From the NCBI RefSeq assembly GCF_005771435.1, contig NZ_VANI01000011.1:124001-188000 (forward strand): a stretch of 64,000 nt of DNA, given 5' to 3'. Under the pieces are notes generated by a model. That model was not told where the DNA came from. It did not search any database and saw nothing but the letters and a program-made list of their open reading frames with translations. The first letter of the stretch is position 1. The number at the start of each line of letters is the position of its first letter. The DNA comes from Microbulbifer harenosus (lineage in GTDB: Bacteria > Pseudomonadota > Gammaproteobacteria > Pseudomonadales > Cellvibrionaceae). A program made the position numbers and the translations under genes. Positions 54,913 through 63,690 of this stretch are shown here, piece after piece.

Positions 54913-55941
54913 ATGATGATAAGCGAACAAAACCGTTTTGAAGATTGGCTCCGTGCTGCGCCCAAAGCAGAACTGCACCTGCACCTGGACGGTACCCTGG
55001 GAGCGGGTCGCCTGCTGCAATTGGCGGATAAAAACAATGTGCCGCTGCCCTACAACACACTGCAAGAACTGGAAGCGGCCTATCATTTTGAAAACCTGCA
55101 GAGCTTCCTCGATCTCTATTATCTCGGTGCTTCCGTGCTGCGCGAGGAAGAGGATTTCTATGCGCTGATGATGGATTATCTGCTGCGCTGCCGGAAAAAC
55201 AATATCGTGCATACGGAAATCATGATCGAACCGCAGACCTACCTGCCCAACGGTATCGACTTCCCGGTGTTCATGGCCGGATTCCAACGCGCGGTGATGG
55301 AGGCCCGCAGCCGCTGGGGGCAGTCGGTGCAACTGATCCTCAGTTTCCTGCGTCACCTGCCGGAGTCGGCGGCTCTGGATGTGCTGGACAAGGCCGAAAA
55401 CTACCGCGATGACTTTGTCGCCATCGGTCTCGCCAGCAGCGAGCAGGGCAACCCACCACAGAAATTTACCGAACTCTATCGCCGTGCCCGGGAGCGCGGC
55501 TATCGTCTCACCGCTCACGCCGGAGAGGAGGGGCCGCCCGCATTTATCCGCTCTGCACTGGAAGACCTGACGGTAGAGCGTATCGACCACGGTGTGCGTT
55601 GCCTGGAGGACGACACATTGGTGGAGGTGCTGCGTGAGCGACGCATTCCTCTCACTGTCTGTCCGCTCTCCAATGTGCGCCTTTGCGTGTTTCCCACAAT
55701 GAAGCAGCACAACATCCTGCAGCTGTTGGCGCGCGGATTGGTGGTGACAGTCAATTCCGATGACCCGGCCTATTTCGGTGGCTATTTGAACGACAACTTC
55801 ATCGCTCTCCACCGTGCGCTGAATCTCAACCGCAGCCAGGCACTGCAGATGTTGCGCAATGGCTTTGAGGCGAGCTTCCTTGCGACGGCGGAAAAGTCGG
55901 AACGGTTGAAAAAACTCAACGACTTTGCGGAGGCGTCGTGA
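54913..55941 (+). CDS. Adenine deaminase of the adenosine-deaminase-like family
   Basis: A 342-residue TIM-barrel amidohydrolase (MMISEQNRFEDWLRAAPKAEL...). Metal ligands lie in KAELHLHLDGTLG and in TAHAGEEGPPAFI; VNSDDPAYFGGY carries the catalytic Asp pair. The sub-family marks SFLDLYYLGASVLREEEDFY, MIEPQTYLPNGI, GLASSEQGNPPQKF and ERIDHGVRCLEDD resemble the bacterial adenine deaminase group (for example PA0148 of Pseudomonas) more than classical adenosine deaminases. It would turn adenine into hypoxanthine. Its stop overlaps the GTG start of the next gene by 4 bp. Confidence 0.85.
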   Translation: MMISEQNRFEDWLRAAPKAELHLHLDGTLGAGRLLQLADKNNVPLPYNTLQELEAAYHFENLQSFLDLYYLGASVLREEEDFYALMMDYLLRCRKNNIVHTEIMIEPQTYLPNGIDFPVFMAGFQRAVMEARSRWGQSVQLILSFLRHLPESAALDVLDKAENYRDDFVAIGLASSEQGNPPQKFTELYRRARERGYRLTAHAGEEGPPAFIRSALEDLTVERIDHGVRCLEDDTLVEVLRERRIPLTVCPLSNVRLCVFPTMKQHNILQLLARGLVVTVNSDDPAYFGGYLNDNFIALHRALNLNRSQALQMLRNGFEASFLATAEKSERLKKLNDFAEAS

Positions 55942-57158
55942 GTGTCGGGCGACTACTGCAACGCTGTGAACTGCTCGCATCCATTACCGCTATCGAAGGT
56001 GGTATTTGTCGCACCTACCTCACGGAAGAGCATCGCCGCTGCAACCGGCAGGTGATGCAATGGATGCGGGAGGCCGGTATGGAAACTCATACCGACGCCG
56101 CCGGCAACTGCTGGGGCCACTATGCGGGCAGCGATATGGATGGGCAGACTCTGTTGCTCGGGTCGCATCTGGACACGGTTCCAGGGGCCGGCCGTTACGA
56201 CGGTATCCTCGGTGTGCTGGCAGCCATCGAGGTCGTTGCGCGTTTCCATCGTCGCGGCAGGCGCTTTCCTTTTCATATCGATGTGGTGGGATTTGCCGAC
56301 GAGGAGGGGAGTCGCTTCGGTGCCACCCTGTTGGGCAGTCGCGCCGTCGCCGGTCTGTGGGATTCAGCACTGTTGGCGCTGTGTGACGCTGAGGGTGTAT
56401 CCATGGCCGAAGCGTTCGTCGAGTTTGGTCTCGACCCCGCAAAGGTTGCCACGACCTCCCGCGCTGGCGCGCGGCTGCTGGGATACTGGGAGCTGCATAT
56501 CGAACAGGGACCGGTGCTAGAGGAACTCGATTTGCCACTGGGGGTGGTGAGCGCCATCGCCGGCGCGCGACGATGCCTGTTTACACTGCAAGGCAGCGCC
56601 GGTCATGCCGGTACGGTGCCTATGACTATGCGCCGCGATGCGCTATTGGCGGCGGCGGGTGCCGTGCAACTTGTCGACGCGGTCGCGCGCCGCTGTGGCG
56701 TGGTGGCAACCGTTGGAAACATCGAGGTGTGGCCGGGTGTGGTCAACGTGATTCCCGGGCGCTGCGAGTTTACTTTGGATATCCGCAGTGGCGAAGACCA
56801 GCTTCGCGACCGCGCACTGGCGGAAATCATAGACGGCATTGATGCCCTCTGTGATCGCTCGCAGGTGGCGGTGACGTATCGCGAGATTCACAGCGCAGCT
56901 GCGGTGGCTTGCGCTGCGCGGCTGCGCGAGGCCGGCAGCCGCGCCCTGGCACGCTGTGGGCTTCAGGACTTTTCCCTGCCCAGTGGCGCCGGGCACGATG
57001 CCATGGCCATGGCAGCCATAACCGATGTGGGTATGCTGTTTTTACGCTGTGCGGGGGGAGTCAGCCACCACCCGGAGGAATCCGTCGACGCCGCCGATGT
57101 GGCGTTGGCACTGGATGTGCTCGAGGCGGCGGTGGAGGAGACGTGGGAGCACGCCTGA
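55938..57158 (+). CDS. Allantoate amidohydrolase / M20 family ureide hydrolase
   Basis: A 406-residue M20-type enzyme (AllC/HpxK-like). Dinuclear metal ligands lie in LLLGSHLDTVPGAGRYDG (His and Asp), GFADEEGSRFG (Glu pair), GYWELHIEQGPVLEE (His) and AGGVSHHPEESVDA (His). AGTVPMTMRRDALL and AGHDAMAMAAITDVGMLF are typical. It hydrolyses allantoate to ureidoglycine. The start is a GTG overlapping the preceding stop (GTGA), so it is translationally coupled to the adenine deaminase. It follows the aminotransferase and completes allantoin to oxalurate with puuE and hpxJ. Confidence 0.9.
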   Translation: MSVGRLLQRCELLASITAIEGGICRTYLTEEHRRCNRQVMQWMREAGMETHTDAAGNCWGHYAGSDMDGQTLLLGSHLDTVPGAGRYDGILGVLAAIEVVARFHRRGRRFPFHIDVVGFADEEGSRFGATLLGSRAVAGLWDSALLALCDAEGVSMAEAFVEFGLDPAKVATTSRAGARLLGYWELHIEQGPVLEELDLPLGVVSAIAGARRCLFTLQGSAGHAGTVPMTMRRDALLAAAGAVQLVDAVARRCGVVATVGNIEVWPGVVNVIPGRCEFTLDIRSGEDQLRDRALAEIIDGIDALCDRSQVAVTYREIHSAAAVACAARLREAGSRALARCGLQDFSLPSGAGHDAMAMAAITDVGMLFLRCAGGVSHHPEESVDAADVALALDVLEAAVEETWEHA

Positions 57159-57180
57159 TCTCTTGCGCCGAGGTGAATTG

Positions 57181-57816
57181 CTATTTGAGAACGCCATGCA
57201 GGATCAGGCGAATTACATCCTCGATTGCTTCTTCCCGTTGCACTTTTGTCAGGCGCTTGTTGTCGTTCAGAATCCGGATTTGGTAGTCGTAGTCGGCGTA
57301 GTATTGCGTCGTTGCCCAGATCATATTCAAAAGGCTCTGCGGACTGACCGCCTGGATTCTGCCTTCGTCGATCCAGGACTGTATCCGCTGAAGCACGGTG
57401 ACATCGCAGGAAATCAGCGCCTTGCGGATCTCTTTGCCCATTACCGGGCCGCCCTGAATAACCTCGAGCGCCCACATCCGGGAGCCCTTGGGGCGAGAAA
57501 AGGAGTGCTCCATTTTTGCTCGAATATAAGAGCGCAGCACTTCCTCCGGGTCTGATGAGTGATTGAATATCTCTGCATCCTTCTCCCAGCCTTCGAGAAC
57601 ATCCCGCAGTACCACGGTATAGAGATCGGCCTTGGTCTTGAAGTAGTAGTGCACATTTGCCTTGGGCAGACCGGCCTTGTCGGCGATTTCCTGGGTGGAT
57701 GTTCCGTTAAACCCTTTTTCCGAAAAGAGCACTTCTGCCGCGGCGATAATCTGGCGGGTGTTGGCTTCGCGAATGTCTGATTTTCTTGCAGTGCCGGGCT
57801 TTTTTCTGTCGGGCAT
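57181..57816 (-). CDS. RutR-like TetR family regulator
   Basis: A 211-residue regulator, the same length as E. coli RutR (212). HTH: NTRQIIAAAEVLFSEKGFNG and TSTQEIADKAGLPKANVHYY, FKTKADLY. The C-terminal part (YIRAKMEHSFSRPKGSRMWA, MIWATTQYYADYDYQIRIL) matches the RutR/YcdC C-terminal domain. RutR senses uracil and thymine and controls pyrimidine and purine genes. I start at ATG 57816; the open frame upstream would overlap upp. It is the last gene of the leftward nupC-cdd-upp-regulator group, and RutR-like boxes occur at the divergent promoters nearby, so it is the natural candidate for their regulator. Confidence 0.85.
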   Translation of the reverse strand: MPDRKKPGTARKSDIREANTRQIIAAAEVLFSEKGFNGTSTQEIADKAGLPKANVHYYFKTKADLYTVVLRDVLEGWEKDAEIFNHSSDPEEVLRSYIRAKMEHSFSRPKGSRMWALEVIQGGPVMGKEIRKALISCDVTVLQRIQSWIDEGRIQAVSPQSLLNMIWATTQYYADYDYQIRILNDNKRLTKVQREEAIEDVIRLILHGVLK

Positions 57817-57877
57817 AAATGTCTGGCCATACTGGGAAATGATAGCGGGCCATTCTCTCACAAGCGCCCGCAAGCGG

Positions 57878-58513
57878 CTATTTGGTGGTGCCGAACAGGC
57901 GATCCCCCGCGTCGCCAATGCCAGGCAGGATATACCCTTTGCTGTTGAGCTCCCGGTCCAGGGCCGCCGCGTAAACGGTGACGTCCGGATGTCTTTCCGC
58001 GAGTACGGTCAGCCCTTCGGGAGACGCCAGCAGGCAGATAAAACGGATGTTCTTCGCTCCGTGGCGCTTGATTTTGTCGATGGCAGCACAGGCGGAGTGG
58101 CCTGTGGCCAGCATTGGATCCACTACCAGGCAGAGTCGGCTGGATAATTGCTTGGGCGCCTTGAAAAAATATTCCACCGCTTCCAGTGTCTCGCTGTCCC
58201 GGTAGAGGCCGATATGACCGATGCGCGCGGAGGGCACCAGTTCCAACAGTCCGGACAACAGCCCGTCGCCGGCGCGCAGGATGGAAAAAAAGCACAGTTT
58301 CTTGCCCGAAAGCGTGGGCGCTTCCATTTCTTCCAGCGGCGTCTCGATGTTTTTGCTGCTGAGCGGCAGGTCTCTTGTTGCCTCATAACCCATCAGCAGG
58401 CTGATTTCTTTCAGCAGAAGGCGGAATTTTCCGGATGTCGTCTCGCGATCCCGCATGATAGTCAGTTTGTGCTGAATAAGCGGGTGGTCGATCAGTACGA
58501 AATTATTGTTCAT
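57878..58513 (-). CDS. upp: Uracil phosphoribosyltransferase
   Basis: A 211-residue type I phosphoribosyltransferase making UMP from uracil and [26 protein letters not shown], split here as [13 protein letters not shown] and [14 protein letters not shown], is diagnostic. The PRPP loop is [18 protein letters not shown], and the uracil-binding C-terminus is [19 protein letters not shown]. It starts 63 bp after cdd. Confidence 0.97.
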   Translation of the reverse strand: MNNNFVLIDHPLIQHKLTIMRDRETTSGKFRLLLKEISLLMGYEATRDLPLSSKNIETPLEEMEAPTLSGKKLCFFSILRAGDGLLSGLLELVPSARIGHIGLYRDSETLEAVEYFFKAPKQLSSRLCLVVDPMLATGHSACAAIDKIKRHGAKNIRFICLLASPEGLTVLAERHPDVTVYAAALDRELNSKGYILPGIGDAGDRLFGTTK

Positions 58514-58576
58514 TTGTGTATGCCCCTTGTTATTCCAGTTTATCTCGGGCCGGCAGCCAGGCGGGTCGCCGGAGCG

Positions 58577-59548
58577 TCAAACGGTGATTATCCGGGCCGG
58601 GTAGTATTCGGGCGCCACCCCCGGTGCAATAGAGGATAGCAGGGTGGTCACCATCGCCCGTTGACTGATTGTCGCGGCGGACTCTACCAGTGCACAACGT
58701 GCAAGCTTGCGGGAAATATCCTGTGCGGCGCCGGGGCCGCATGCCATGCGGAAATTGGACAGCGCGGCGTGTAACGGCGACAGGCCGGGATTGTGCGCGG
58801 CATTTTCCGCATAGCTGCCGGAAAATATTGAGCCATCTTTGAACTGCAAGGCACAACCGGAATGGTTGCCGGTATAGGGCGCATAGGAAAAACACGCCGC
58901 GTCCAGTGCCCTTAGAATCAGGTGGTCGCGGTTATCTCTTTGCAGCCTCAGCGGTTGAGGCGTGCTGGTCGCCGCCATCATATTGCCCTTCTGGCCGAGA
59001 TCCATGGGGCCGAATGCGCCGGGAAGCAGTTCGGAAATATCCAGTTCGCAGTGATTATTTCGGGGGCCGCCGGGAAAGAGAATGCTCAGGGTGCCGCAAC
59101 CGTGCAGTTCGTAAAGAAACTGCCGGCAGTGACCGCAGGGCGGAGCGGATACTGCCAGGCTGGTCAGGCCGGGTTCGCGATTCGTCCAGGCGTTGGCTAC
59201 CGCGGCCTGCTCCGCGTGGAGGCTGTAGCACAGCGCCTGCTGTGGGAATTCCATGTTGGCCCCCAGGTAGAGCGCGGAAAATCCATTGCTGTTGCGCCGC
59301 TGGCCACGGGCAACGGCGCCGACACGGAAACTGGAGACCGGCGCCACCCCAAAAGCCGCCGCCAATGGCACCAGCTTCAGCATCAGGGTTTCGCTGTCTA
59401 TGTCCAGATCCTCGCAGATACGGAATACCTGATCCGCGCGCATGACTCCGCTGCCGGCTACCTGTCGCAATTCCATGTGAAGCCGCGGGGGGAACTCGTT
59501 TAGTGCTGCCCCGATACTCGGGCAGTTATCTTGCCAGTTGGTTTGCAT
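58577..59548 (-). CDS. cdd: Cytidine deaminase (two-domain type)
   Basis: A 323-residue protein, slightly longer than the 294-residue E. coli enzyme. The catalytic domain holds the zinc motif CYSLHAEQAAVANAW and APPCGHCRQFLYELHGC; the second, inactive domain follows (ALDAACFSYAPYTGNHSGCA, AENAAHNPGLSPLHAALSNF). It converts cytidine and deoxycytidine to uridine and deoxyuridine. It starts 13 bp after nupC and precedes upp. Confidence 0.95.
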   Translation of the reverse strand: MQTNWQDNCPSIGAALNEFPPRLHMELRQVAGSGVMRADQVFRICEDLDIDSETLMLKLVPLAAAFGVAPVSSFRVGAVARGQRRNSNGFSALYLGANMEFPQQALCYSLHAEQAAVANAWTNREPGLTSLAVSAPPCGHCRQFLYELHGCGTLSILFPGGPRNNHCELDISELLPGAFGPMDLGQKGNMMAATSTPQPLRLQRDNRDHLILRALDAACFSYAPYTGNHSGCALQFKDGSIFSGSYAENAAHNPGLSPLHAALSNFRMACGPGAAQDISRKLARCALVESAATISQRAMVTTLLSSIAPGVAPEYYPARIITV

Positions 59549-59561
59549 GTCGCTGTCGGAA

Positions 59562-60770
59562 TTACAGGGAGGTAAAAAATCCGGCGAGCGCTGCGCTCAT
59601 CAGATTGGCGAGGGTGCCAGCCAGGACGGCTTTCAGCCCCAGCCGCGCGATTTCCGGCCGGCGCAATGGCGCCAGGCTGCCGAGACCACCGAGCAATATG
59701 GCGATGGAGGAAAAGTTGGCAAAGCCGCACAAGGCAAAAGTCACTACAACCTGAGCGTGGGGAGACAGTGCCTCTTTGTGACTGACGAAATCCGCATAGG
59801 CGACGAATTCATTAAGTACCAGCTTTTGCCCGATCAGACTGCCGGAAGTGATGCTTTCCGACCAGGGAATCCCGAGGATATAGGCAATGGGTGAAAAAAC
59901 GGCGCCGAGGATGCCCTGCAAAGTCACTTCGGGCAGACCGAACCAACTGAAAACACCTCCGATGGCACCGTTAATCAATGCGATCAGCGCGATAAAGGCG
60001 ATCAACATGGCGCCGATATTGAGTGCCAGTTGCATGCCACTCAGCGCACCGCTGGCTGCGGCATCAATGACATTGGCAGGGCGATCGCGCTCGTCAAAGA
60101 CAATGTCCCGCGGCGTATCCCGCAGACTCTCCTCCTCCGGAATCATCAGCTTTGCCATCAGCAGACCGCCCGGTGCGGCCATGAAGCTGGCGGCGATCAG
60201 GTATTTCAGATCGACGCCCATATTGGCGTAGCCCACCAGCAGCGAGCCCGCGATAGAGGCCATTCCTCCCACCATCACCGCAAACAACTCTGAGCGTGTC
60301 ATTCCGGCAATATAGGGTCGGATAATCAGGGGAGCCTCGGTCTGACTGACAAATATATTGGCGGTGGCGGATAGGGATTCGGTATGCCCGGTGCCCAATA
60401 CGCGGTAAAAGAAGGTGCCGATAACGCCCACAATCTTCTGCATGATGCCCAGGTAGTAGAGAACGGCTACAAGCGACGAGAAAAAAATCAGAACCGGGAG
60501 CACGTTAAAGGCAAAAATAAAACCGAGTTTCTGCTTGCCCAGATCACCGAACAGAAAGCCGATGCCGGCGTCCGCGTAGTTGATGACATGCTGGACGCCC
60601 TCAGACAGCGATGCGAGGGCGGATTGCCCAGCGGGTATATAGAGTACAAGGGCGGCAAAACCGGCCTGTATGGCGAAGGCTCCACCGACGGTGCGTAGCT
60701 TGATGGCTTTTCGGTTTTCCGAAAACAGAACTGCGATCACCACCAGGGCAAACATGCCGATCACACTCAT
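59562..60770 (-). CDS. nupC: Concentrative nucleoside transporter (NupC/CNT family)
   Basis: A 402-residue polytopic inner-membrane nucleoside:cation symporter. CNT hallmarks: [81 protein letters not shown] and [20 protein letters not shown]. It brings nucleosides from the periplasm into the cytoplasm. It is the first gene of the leftward operon with cdd, upp and the regulator, divergent from deoA. Confidence 0.95.
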   Translation of the reverse strand: MSVIGMFALVVIAVLFSENRKAIKLRTVGGAFAIQAGFAALVLYIPAGQSALASLSEGVQHVINYADAGIGFLFGDLGKQKLGFIFAFNVLPVLIFFSSLVAVLYYLGIMQKIVGVIGTFFYRVLGTGHTESLSATANIFVSQTEAPLIIRPYIAGMTRSELFAVMVGGMASIAGSLLVGYANMGVDLKYLIAASFMAAPGGLLMAKLMIPEEESLRDTPRDIVFDERDRPANVIDAAASGALSGMQLALNIGAMLIAFIALIALINGAIGGVFSWFGLPEVTLQGILGAVFSPIAYILGIPWSESITSGSLIGQKLVLNEFVAYADFVSHKEALSPHAQVVVTFALCGFANFSSIAILLGGLGSLAPLRRPEIARLGLKAVLAGTLANLMSAALAGFFTSL

Positions 60771-60964
60771 ATACGTGCCTGCTGGAGCTGCCTGATGCCA
60801 CTTTACTCTGGTTCCAGAGCGGGGAGCAGACAGCTCAGGTTATTGATTATTTTGACCTTGGTGTGGACGCCGAAATTAGCAAAAGCGGATTATCCGGTCA
60901 ATTTTCCAGGTTTCGCAAGGGCTCTGTGATCACTCGCGGAACTCCGTACTGAAAATGCAAAAAG

Positions 60965-60980
60965 TGGACCAGTTGGTTAG
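60965..60980. promoter_or_regulatory. RutR-like operator between nupC and deoA
   Basis: TGGACCAGTTGGTTAG matches 11 of the 14 defined bases of the RutR box, preceded by TGCAAAAAG as at the 51.6 kb site. It lies 85 bp upstream of deoA and 195 bp upstream of nupC. A half-site TTGACC also occurs at 60852-60857, nearer nupC. Confidence 0.58.
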
Positions 60981-61064
60981 GATTGAACTATGATGTTCGG
61001 GCCGAGAAAAAAGCTGCAGTAAAACTGTAACAAACAGGGATCGAACAACAGGGATCATACGAAG

Positions 61065-62399
61065 ATGCTGGCCCAGGAAATCATTCACGCGAAACGCGAA
61101 GGTAGTGCCCTGTCTGCGCGGCAAATCGATTTTTTTGTCAAAGGCATGATGAATGAAAGCATTACCGAAGGCCAGGTGGCGGCATTGGCGATGGCGGTTT
61201 TCTTTCGCGGTCTAGAACGTCCCGAAGCGGTTGCGCTGACACGGGCCCTGCAGCATTCCGGCACCACGCTGGACTGGTCGGCTCTGGACCTGCCAGGGCC
61301 GGTGGTCGACAAACATTCTTCCGGCGGTGTCGGGGATAAAGTCAGCCTGATGCTGGCGCCGATGCTCGCCGCTTGCGGTACTTTTGTGCCGATGATCTCC
61401 GGCCGCGGCCTCGGCCATACCGGGGGCACCCTGGATAAAATGGACAGTATTCCCGGTTATAACACCAGTCCGGACATACCCACGTTCCAGCGGGTGGTCC
61501 AGCGGGCCGGCTGTGCCATTGTCGGCCAGACAGCGGAACTGGCTCCCGCGGACAAACGTCTCTACGGTATCCGCGATGTAACCGCTACGGTGGAATCTGT
61601 ACCCCTGATTACCGCGTCCATTCTTTCCAAAAAACTCTCCGCCGGCCTCGACAGTCTGGTAATGGATATCAAAACCGGCAGTGGTGCATTCGCGGACAAC
61701 TTCCCCATGGCGATAGAACTGGCTACCAGTATCGTCGAGGTAGGTCGCGGGTTGGGGTTGCCGATTTCGGCACTGATTACCGATATGTCCCAGGTTCTCG
61801 GCCCAACCGCCGGTAATGCACTGGAAGTGCGCGAAGTCGTCGATTACCTGCGCGGCGATTTTCGCGATCCGCGTCTCCACCAGGTGGTCATTGCACTCGG
61901 CGCCGAGCTGCTGCAGTTGAGCGGTCGCGCCGACGGACTTGGAGAAGGGGCTGAAATGATGGAGCGGACGTTGGAAAGCGGTGCCGCCTGCGAATACTTC
62001 GCTAAGATGGTGGTGGAGCTGGGAGGCCCGCCGGACTTGCTGGATCGCCCCGATAAACATCTGGCCTGCGCGCCAGTCGTAGTGCCCGTATTTTCTCAAG
62101 ATGTTGGCAGCATTGTTGAAATTGACGTGCGCGCTATTGGCAATACCGTGGTCGAACTGGGTGGCGGTCGCCGTCGCGCCTGTGATCCAGTGGATCACCG
62201 GGTCGGCCTGAGCGACATTCGCGCCCTCGGCGACACCATTGATGCCGGCACACCGCTGGCGATGATCCACGCGGCCAGCGAAGCAGACGCGGAAAGAGCC
62301 CGGTTACGTCTGTGCCGCGCGTTCCGTTTGGGCGAGCGCACCGATGTGAAGCAACAGCCGGTGATCCTGGAGCGGCTCGCCGGGTGCGGAGTCTGTTGA
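61065..62399 (+). CDS. deoA: Thymidine phosphorylase
   Basis: A 444-residue enzyme splitting thymidine and deoxyuridine with phosphate into base and deoxyribose-1-phosphate. Family motifs: AQEIIHAKREGSALSARQID, VDKHSSGGVGDKVSLMLAPM, MISGRGLGHTGGTLDKMDSI and the KTGSGAF phosphate region (VMDIKTGSGAFADN). It starts at ATG 61065 and ends one base before deoB, as the first gene of the deoABC operon. Confidence 0.97.
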   Translation: MLAQEIIHAKREGSALSARQIDFFVKGMMNESITEGQVAALAMAVFFRGLERPEAVALTRALQHSGTTLDWSALDLPGPVVDKHSSGGVGDKVSLMLAPMLAACGTFVPMISGRGLGHTGGTLDKMDSIPGYNTSPDIPTFQRVVQRAGCAIVGQTAELAPADKRLYGIRDVTATVESVPLITASILSKKLSAGLDSLVMDIKTGSGAFADNFPMAIELATSIVEVGRGLGLPISALITDMSQVLGPTAGNALEVREVVDYLRGDFRDPRLHQVVIALGAELLQLSGRADGLGEGAEMMERTLESGAACEYFAKMVVELGGPPDLLDRPDKHLACAPVVVPVFSQDVGSIVEIDVRAIGNTVVELGGGRRRACDPVDHRVGLSDIRALGDTIDAGTPLAMIHAASEADAERARLRLCRAFRLGERTDVKQQPVILERLAGCGVC

Positions 62400-62400
62400 T

Positions 62401-63690
62401 ATGTCCGCGATCGCACCGGCCCAGGCTGGCGAGGCACCGCGCGCGTTTATTCTGGTGATGGACTCCGTGGGCATCGGCGCAACGGCCGACGCCGACCAGT
62501 TTGGCGATGCCGGTGCCAACACCCTGGGGCATATTATTGCCGGTTGCCGCCGCGGGCAGGGCGATCGGGAAGGTCTGCGCCAAGGCCCGTTGGCTATCCC
62601 CAATTTGTTGCGTCTTGGACTGGGGCATGCCCTGAAAGAGTGCGGCGGTGCCGCCGTCGCCGATATTGAATTGCCTCCCGCCGTCGCCGCGGCCTACGGC
62701 CATTGCGCCGAAGTCAGCGCCGGCAAGGACACGCCAAGCGGCCACTGGGAAATAGCCGGCCTGCCGGTAACCTTCGACTGGACCTGTTTCCCCGACACTG
62801 TGCCCGCTTTCCCAACGACACTGACGGATGAGCTGATCCGCCGCGGTGGTCTCCCCGGCATTCTCGGCAACTGCCACGCTTCTGGCACCGCGATTCTTCG
62901 GGAATTGGGTGAGGCGCATATTCAAAGCGGTAAGCCAATCGTGTACACCTCGGCGGATTCGGTCGTGCAGATCGCCGCCCATGAAATTCATTTCGGTCTT
63001 GATCGCCTGCTGTCGCTGTGTGAAACGGCGCGTGTGTTGGTGGACCCGCTGAATGTTGGCCGCGTCATTGCACGCCCCTTTGTCGGCGACAGTGCCGACG
63101 CGTTTGCACGCACTGGCAATCGCCGCGATTACACCACACCGCCGCACGGGACCACGCTGCTGGATCAGTTGCAGTGCAGCGGCGGTCAAGTCGTGGCGGT
63201 GGGCAAAATCAGTGATATTTTCGCCGGAAGGGGAATCGGAAGAAGTATCAAGGCGCACGGCAACATGGCCCTGTTCGACGCCACCCTTGAAGCTGCGGAC
63301 GAGCCGCCGGAGAAACCGACACTGGTGTTCACCAATTTTGTCGACTTCGACACCCTCTACGGCCACCGCCGCGACCTGCCGGGTTATGCTGCTGCCTTGG
63401 AGGAACTGGACCGCCGTTTACCGGAACTGGAAGCGCGGTTGCGCCCCGGCGATATTGCGGTGATTACCGCCGACCACGGTTGCGATCCCACCTGGCCCGG
63501 CAGCGATCACACCCGCGAGCATGTCCCCGCACTCTTTTTTGGCCCTGGTATCAGTCCCGTCCGCCTTGGGCGGCGGCACAGCTTTGCGGACATTGGCCAG
63601 ACCCTGGCAGAGTTTTTCCGGCTGCCACCTCTCAGCAGCGGCTGCTCTTTTTACTCACGCTTGAATTCGAGCGGAAGGCAACACGGATGA
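62401..63690 (+). CDS. deoB: Phosphopentomutase
   Basis: A 429-residue enzyme of the alkaline phosphatase superfamily converting deoxyribose-1-phosphate to the 5-phosphate (and the ribose equivalent). Motifs: ILVMDSVGIGATADADQFGD, GANTLGHI, SAGKDTPSGHWEIAGLP and the metal site VITADHGCDPTWPGSDHTRE. It begins one base after deoA and its stop overlaps the next start (ATGA). Confidence 0.97.
   Translation: MSAIAPAQAGEAPRAFILVMDSVGIGATADADQFGDAGANTLGHIIAGCRRGQGDREGLRQGPLAIPNLLRLGLGHALKECGGAAVADIELPPAVAAAYGHCAEVSAGKDTPSGHWEIAGLPVTFDWTCFPDTVPAFPTTLTDELIRRGGLPGILGNCHASGTAILRELGEAHIQSGKPIVYTSADSVVQIAAHEIHFGLDRLLSLCETARVLVDPLNVGRVIARPFVGDSADAFARTGNRRDYTTPPHGTTLLDQLQCSGGQVVAVGKISDIFAGRGIGRSIKAHGNMALFDATLEAADEPPEKPTLVFTNFVDFDTLYGHRRDLPGYAAALEELDRRLPELEARLRPGDIAVITADHGCDPTWPGSDHTREHVPALFFGPGISPVRLGRRHSFADIGQTLAEFFRLPPLSSGCSFYSRLNSSGRQHG

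Noticed and set aside
54706-55980. Minus-strand frame opposite the adenine deaminase gene
   Set aside because: The plus-strand frame has metal-binding motifs and proper overlaps with its neighbours; the opposite frame has none.
57820-57840. RutR-like site just upstream of the RutR-like gene
   Set aside because: TCTGGCCATACTGGGA has a three-base centre and too many mismatches; the gene is more simply controlled from the nupC promoter.
62134-63366. Minus-strand frame opposite deoA-deoB
   Set aside because: deoA and deoB are unambiguous on the plus strand across this interval.
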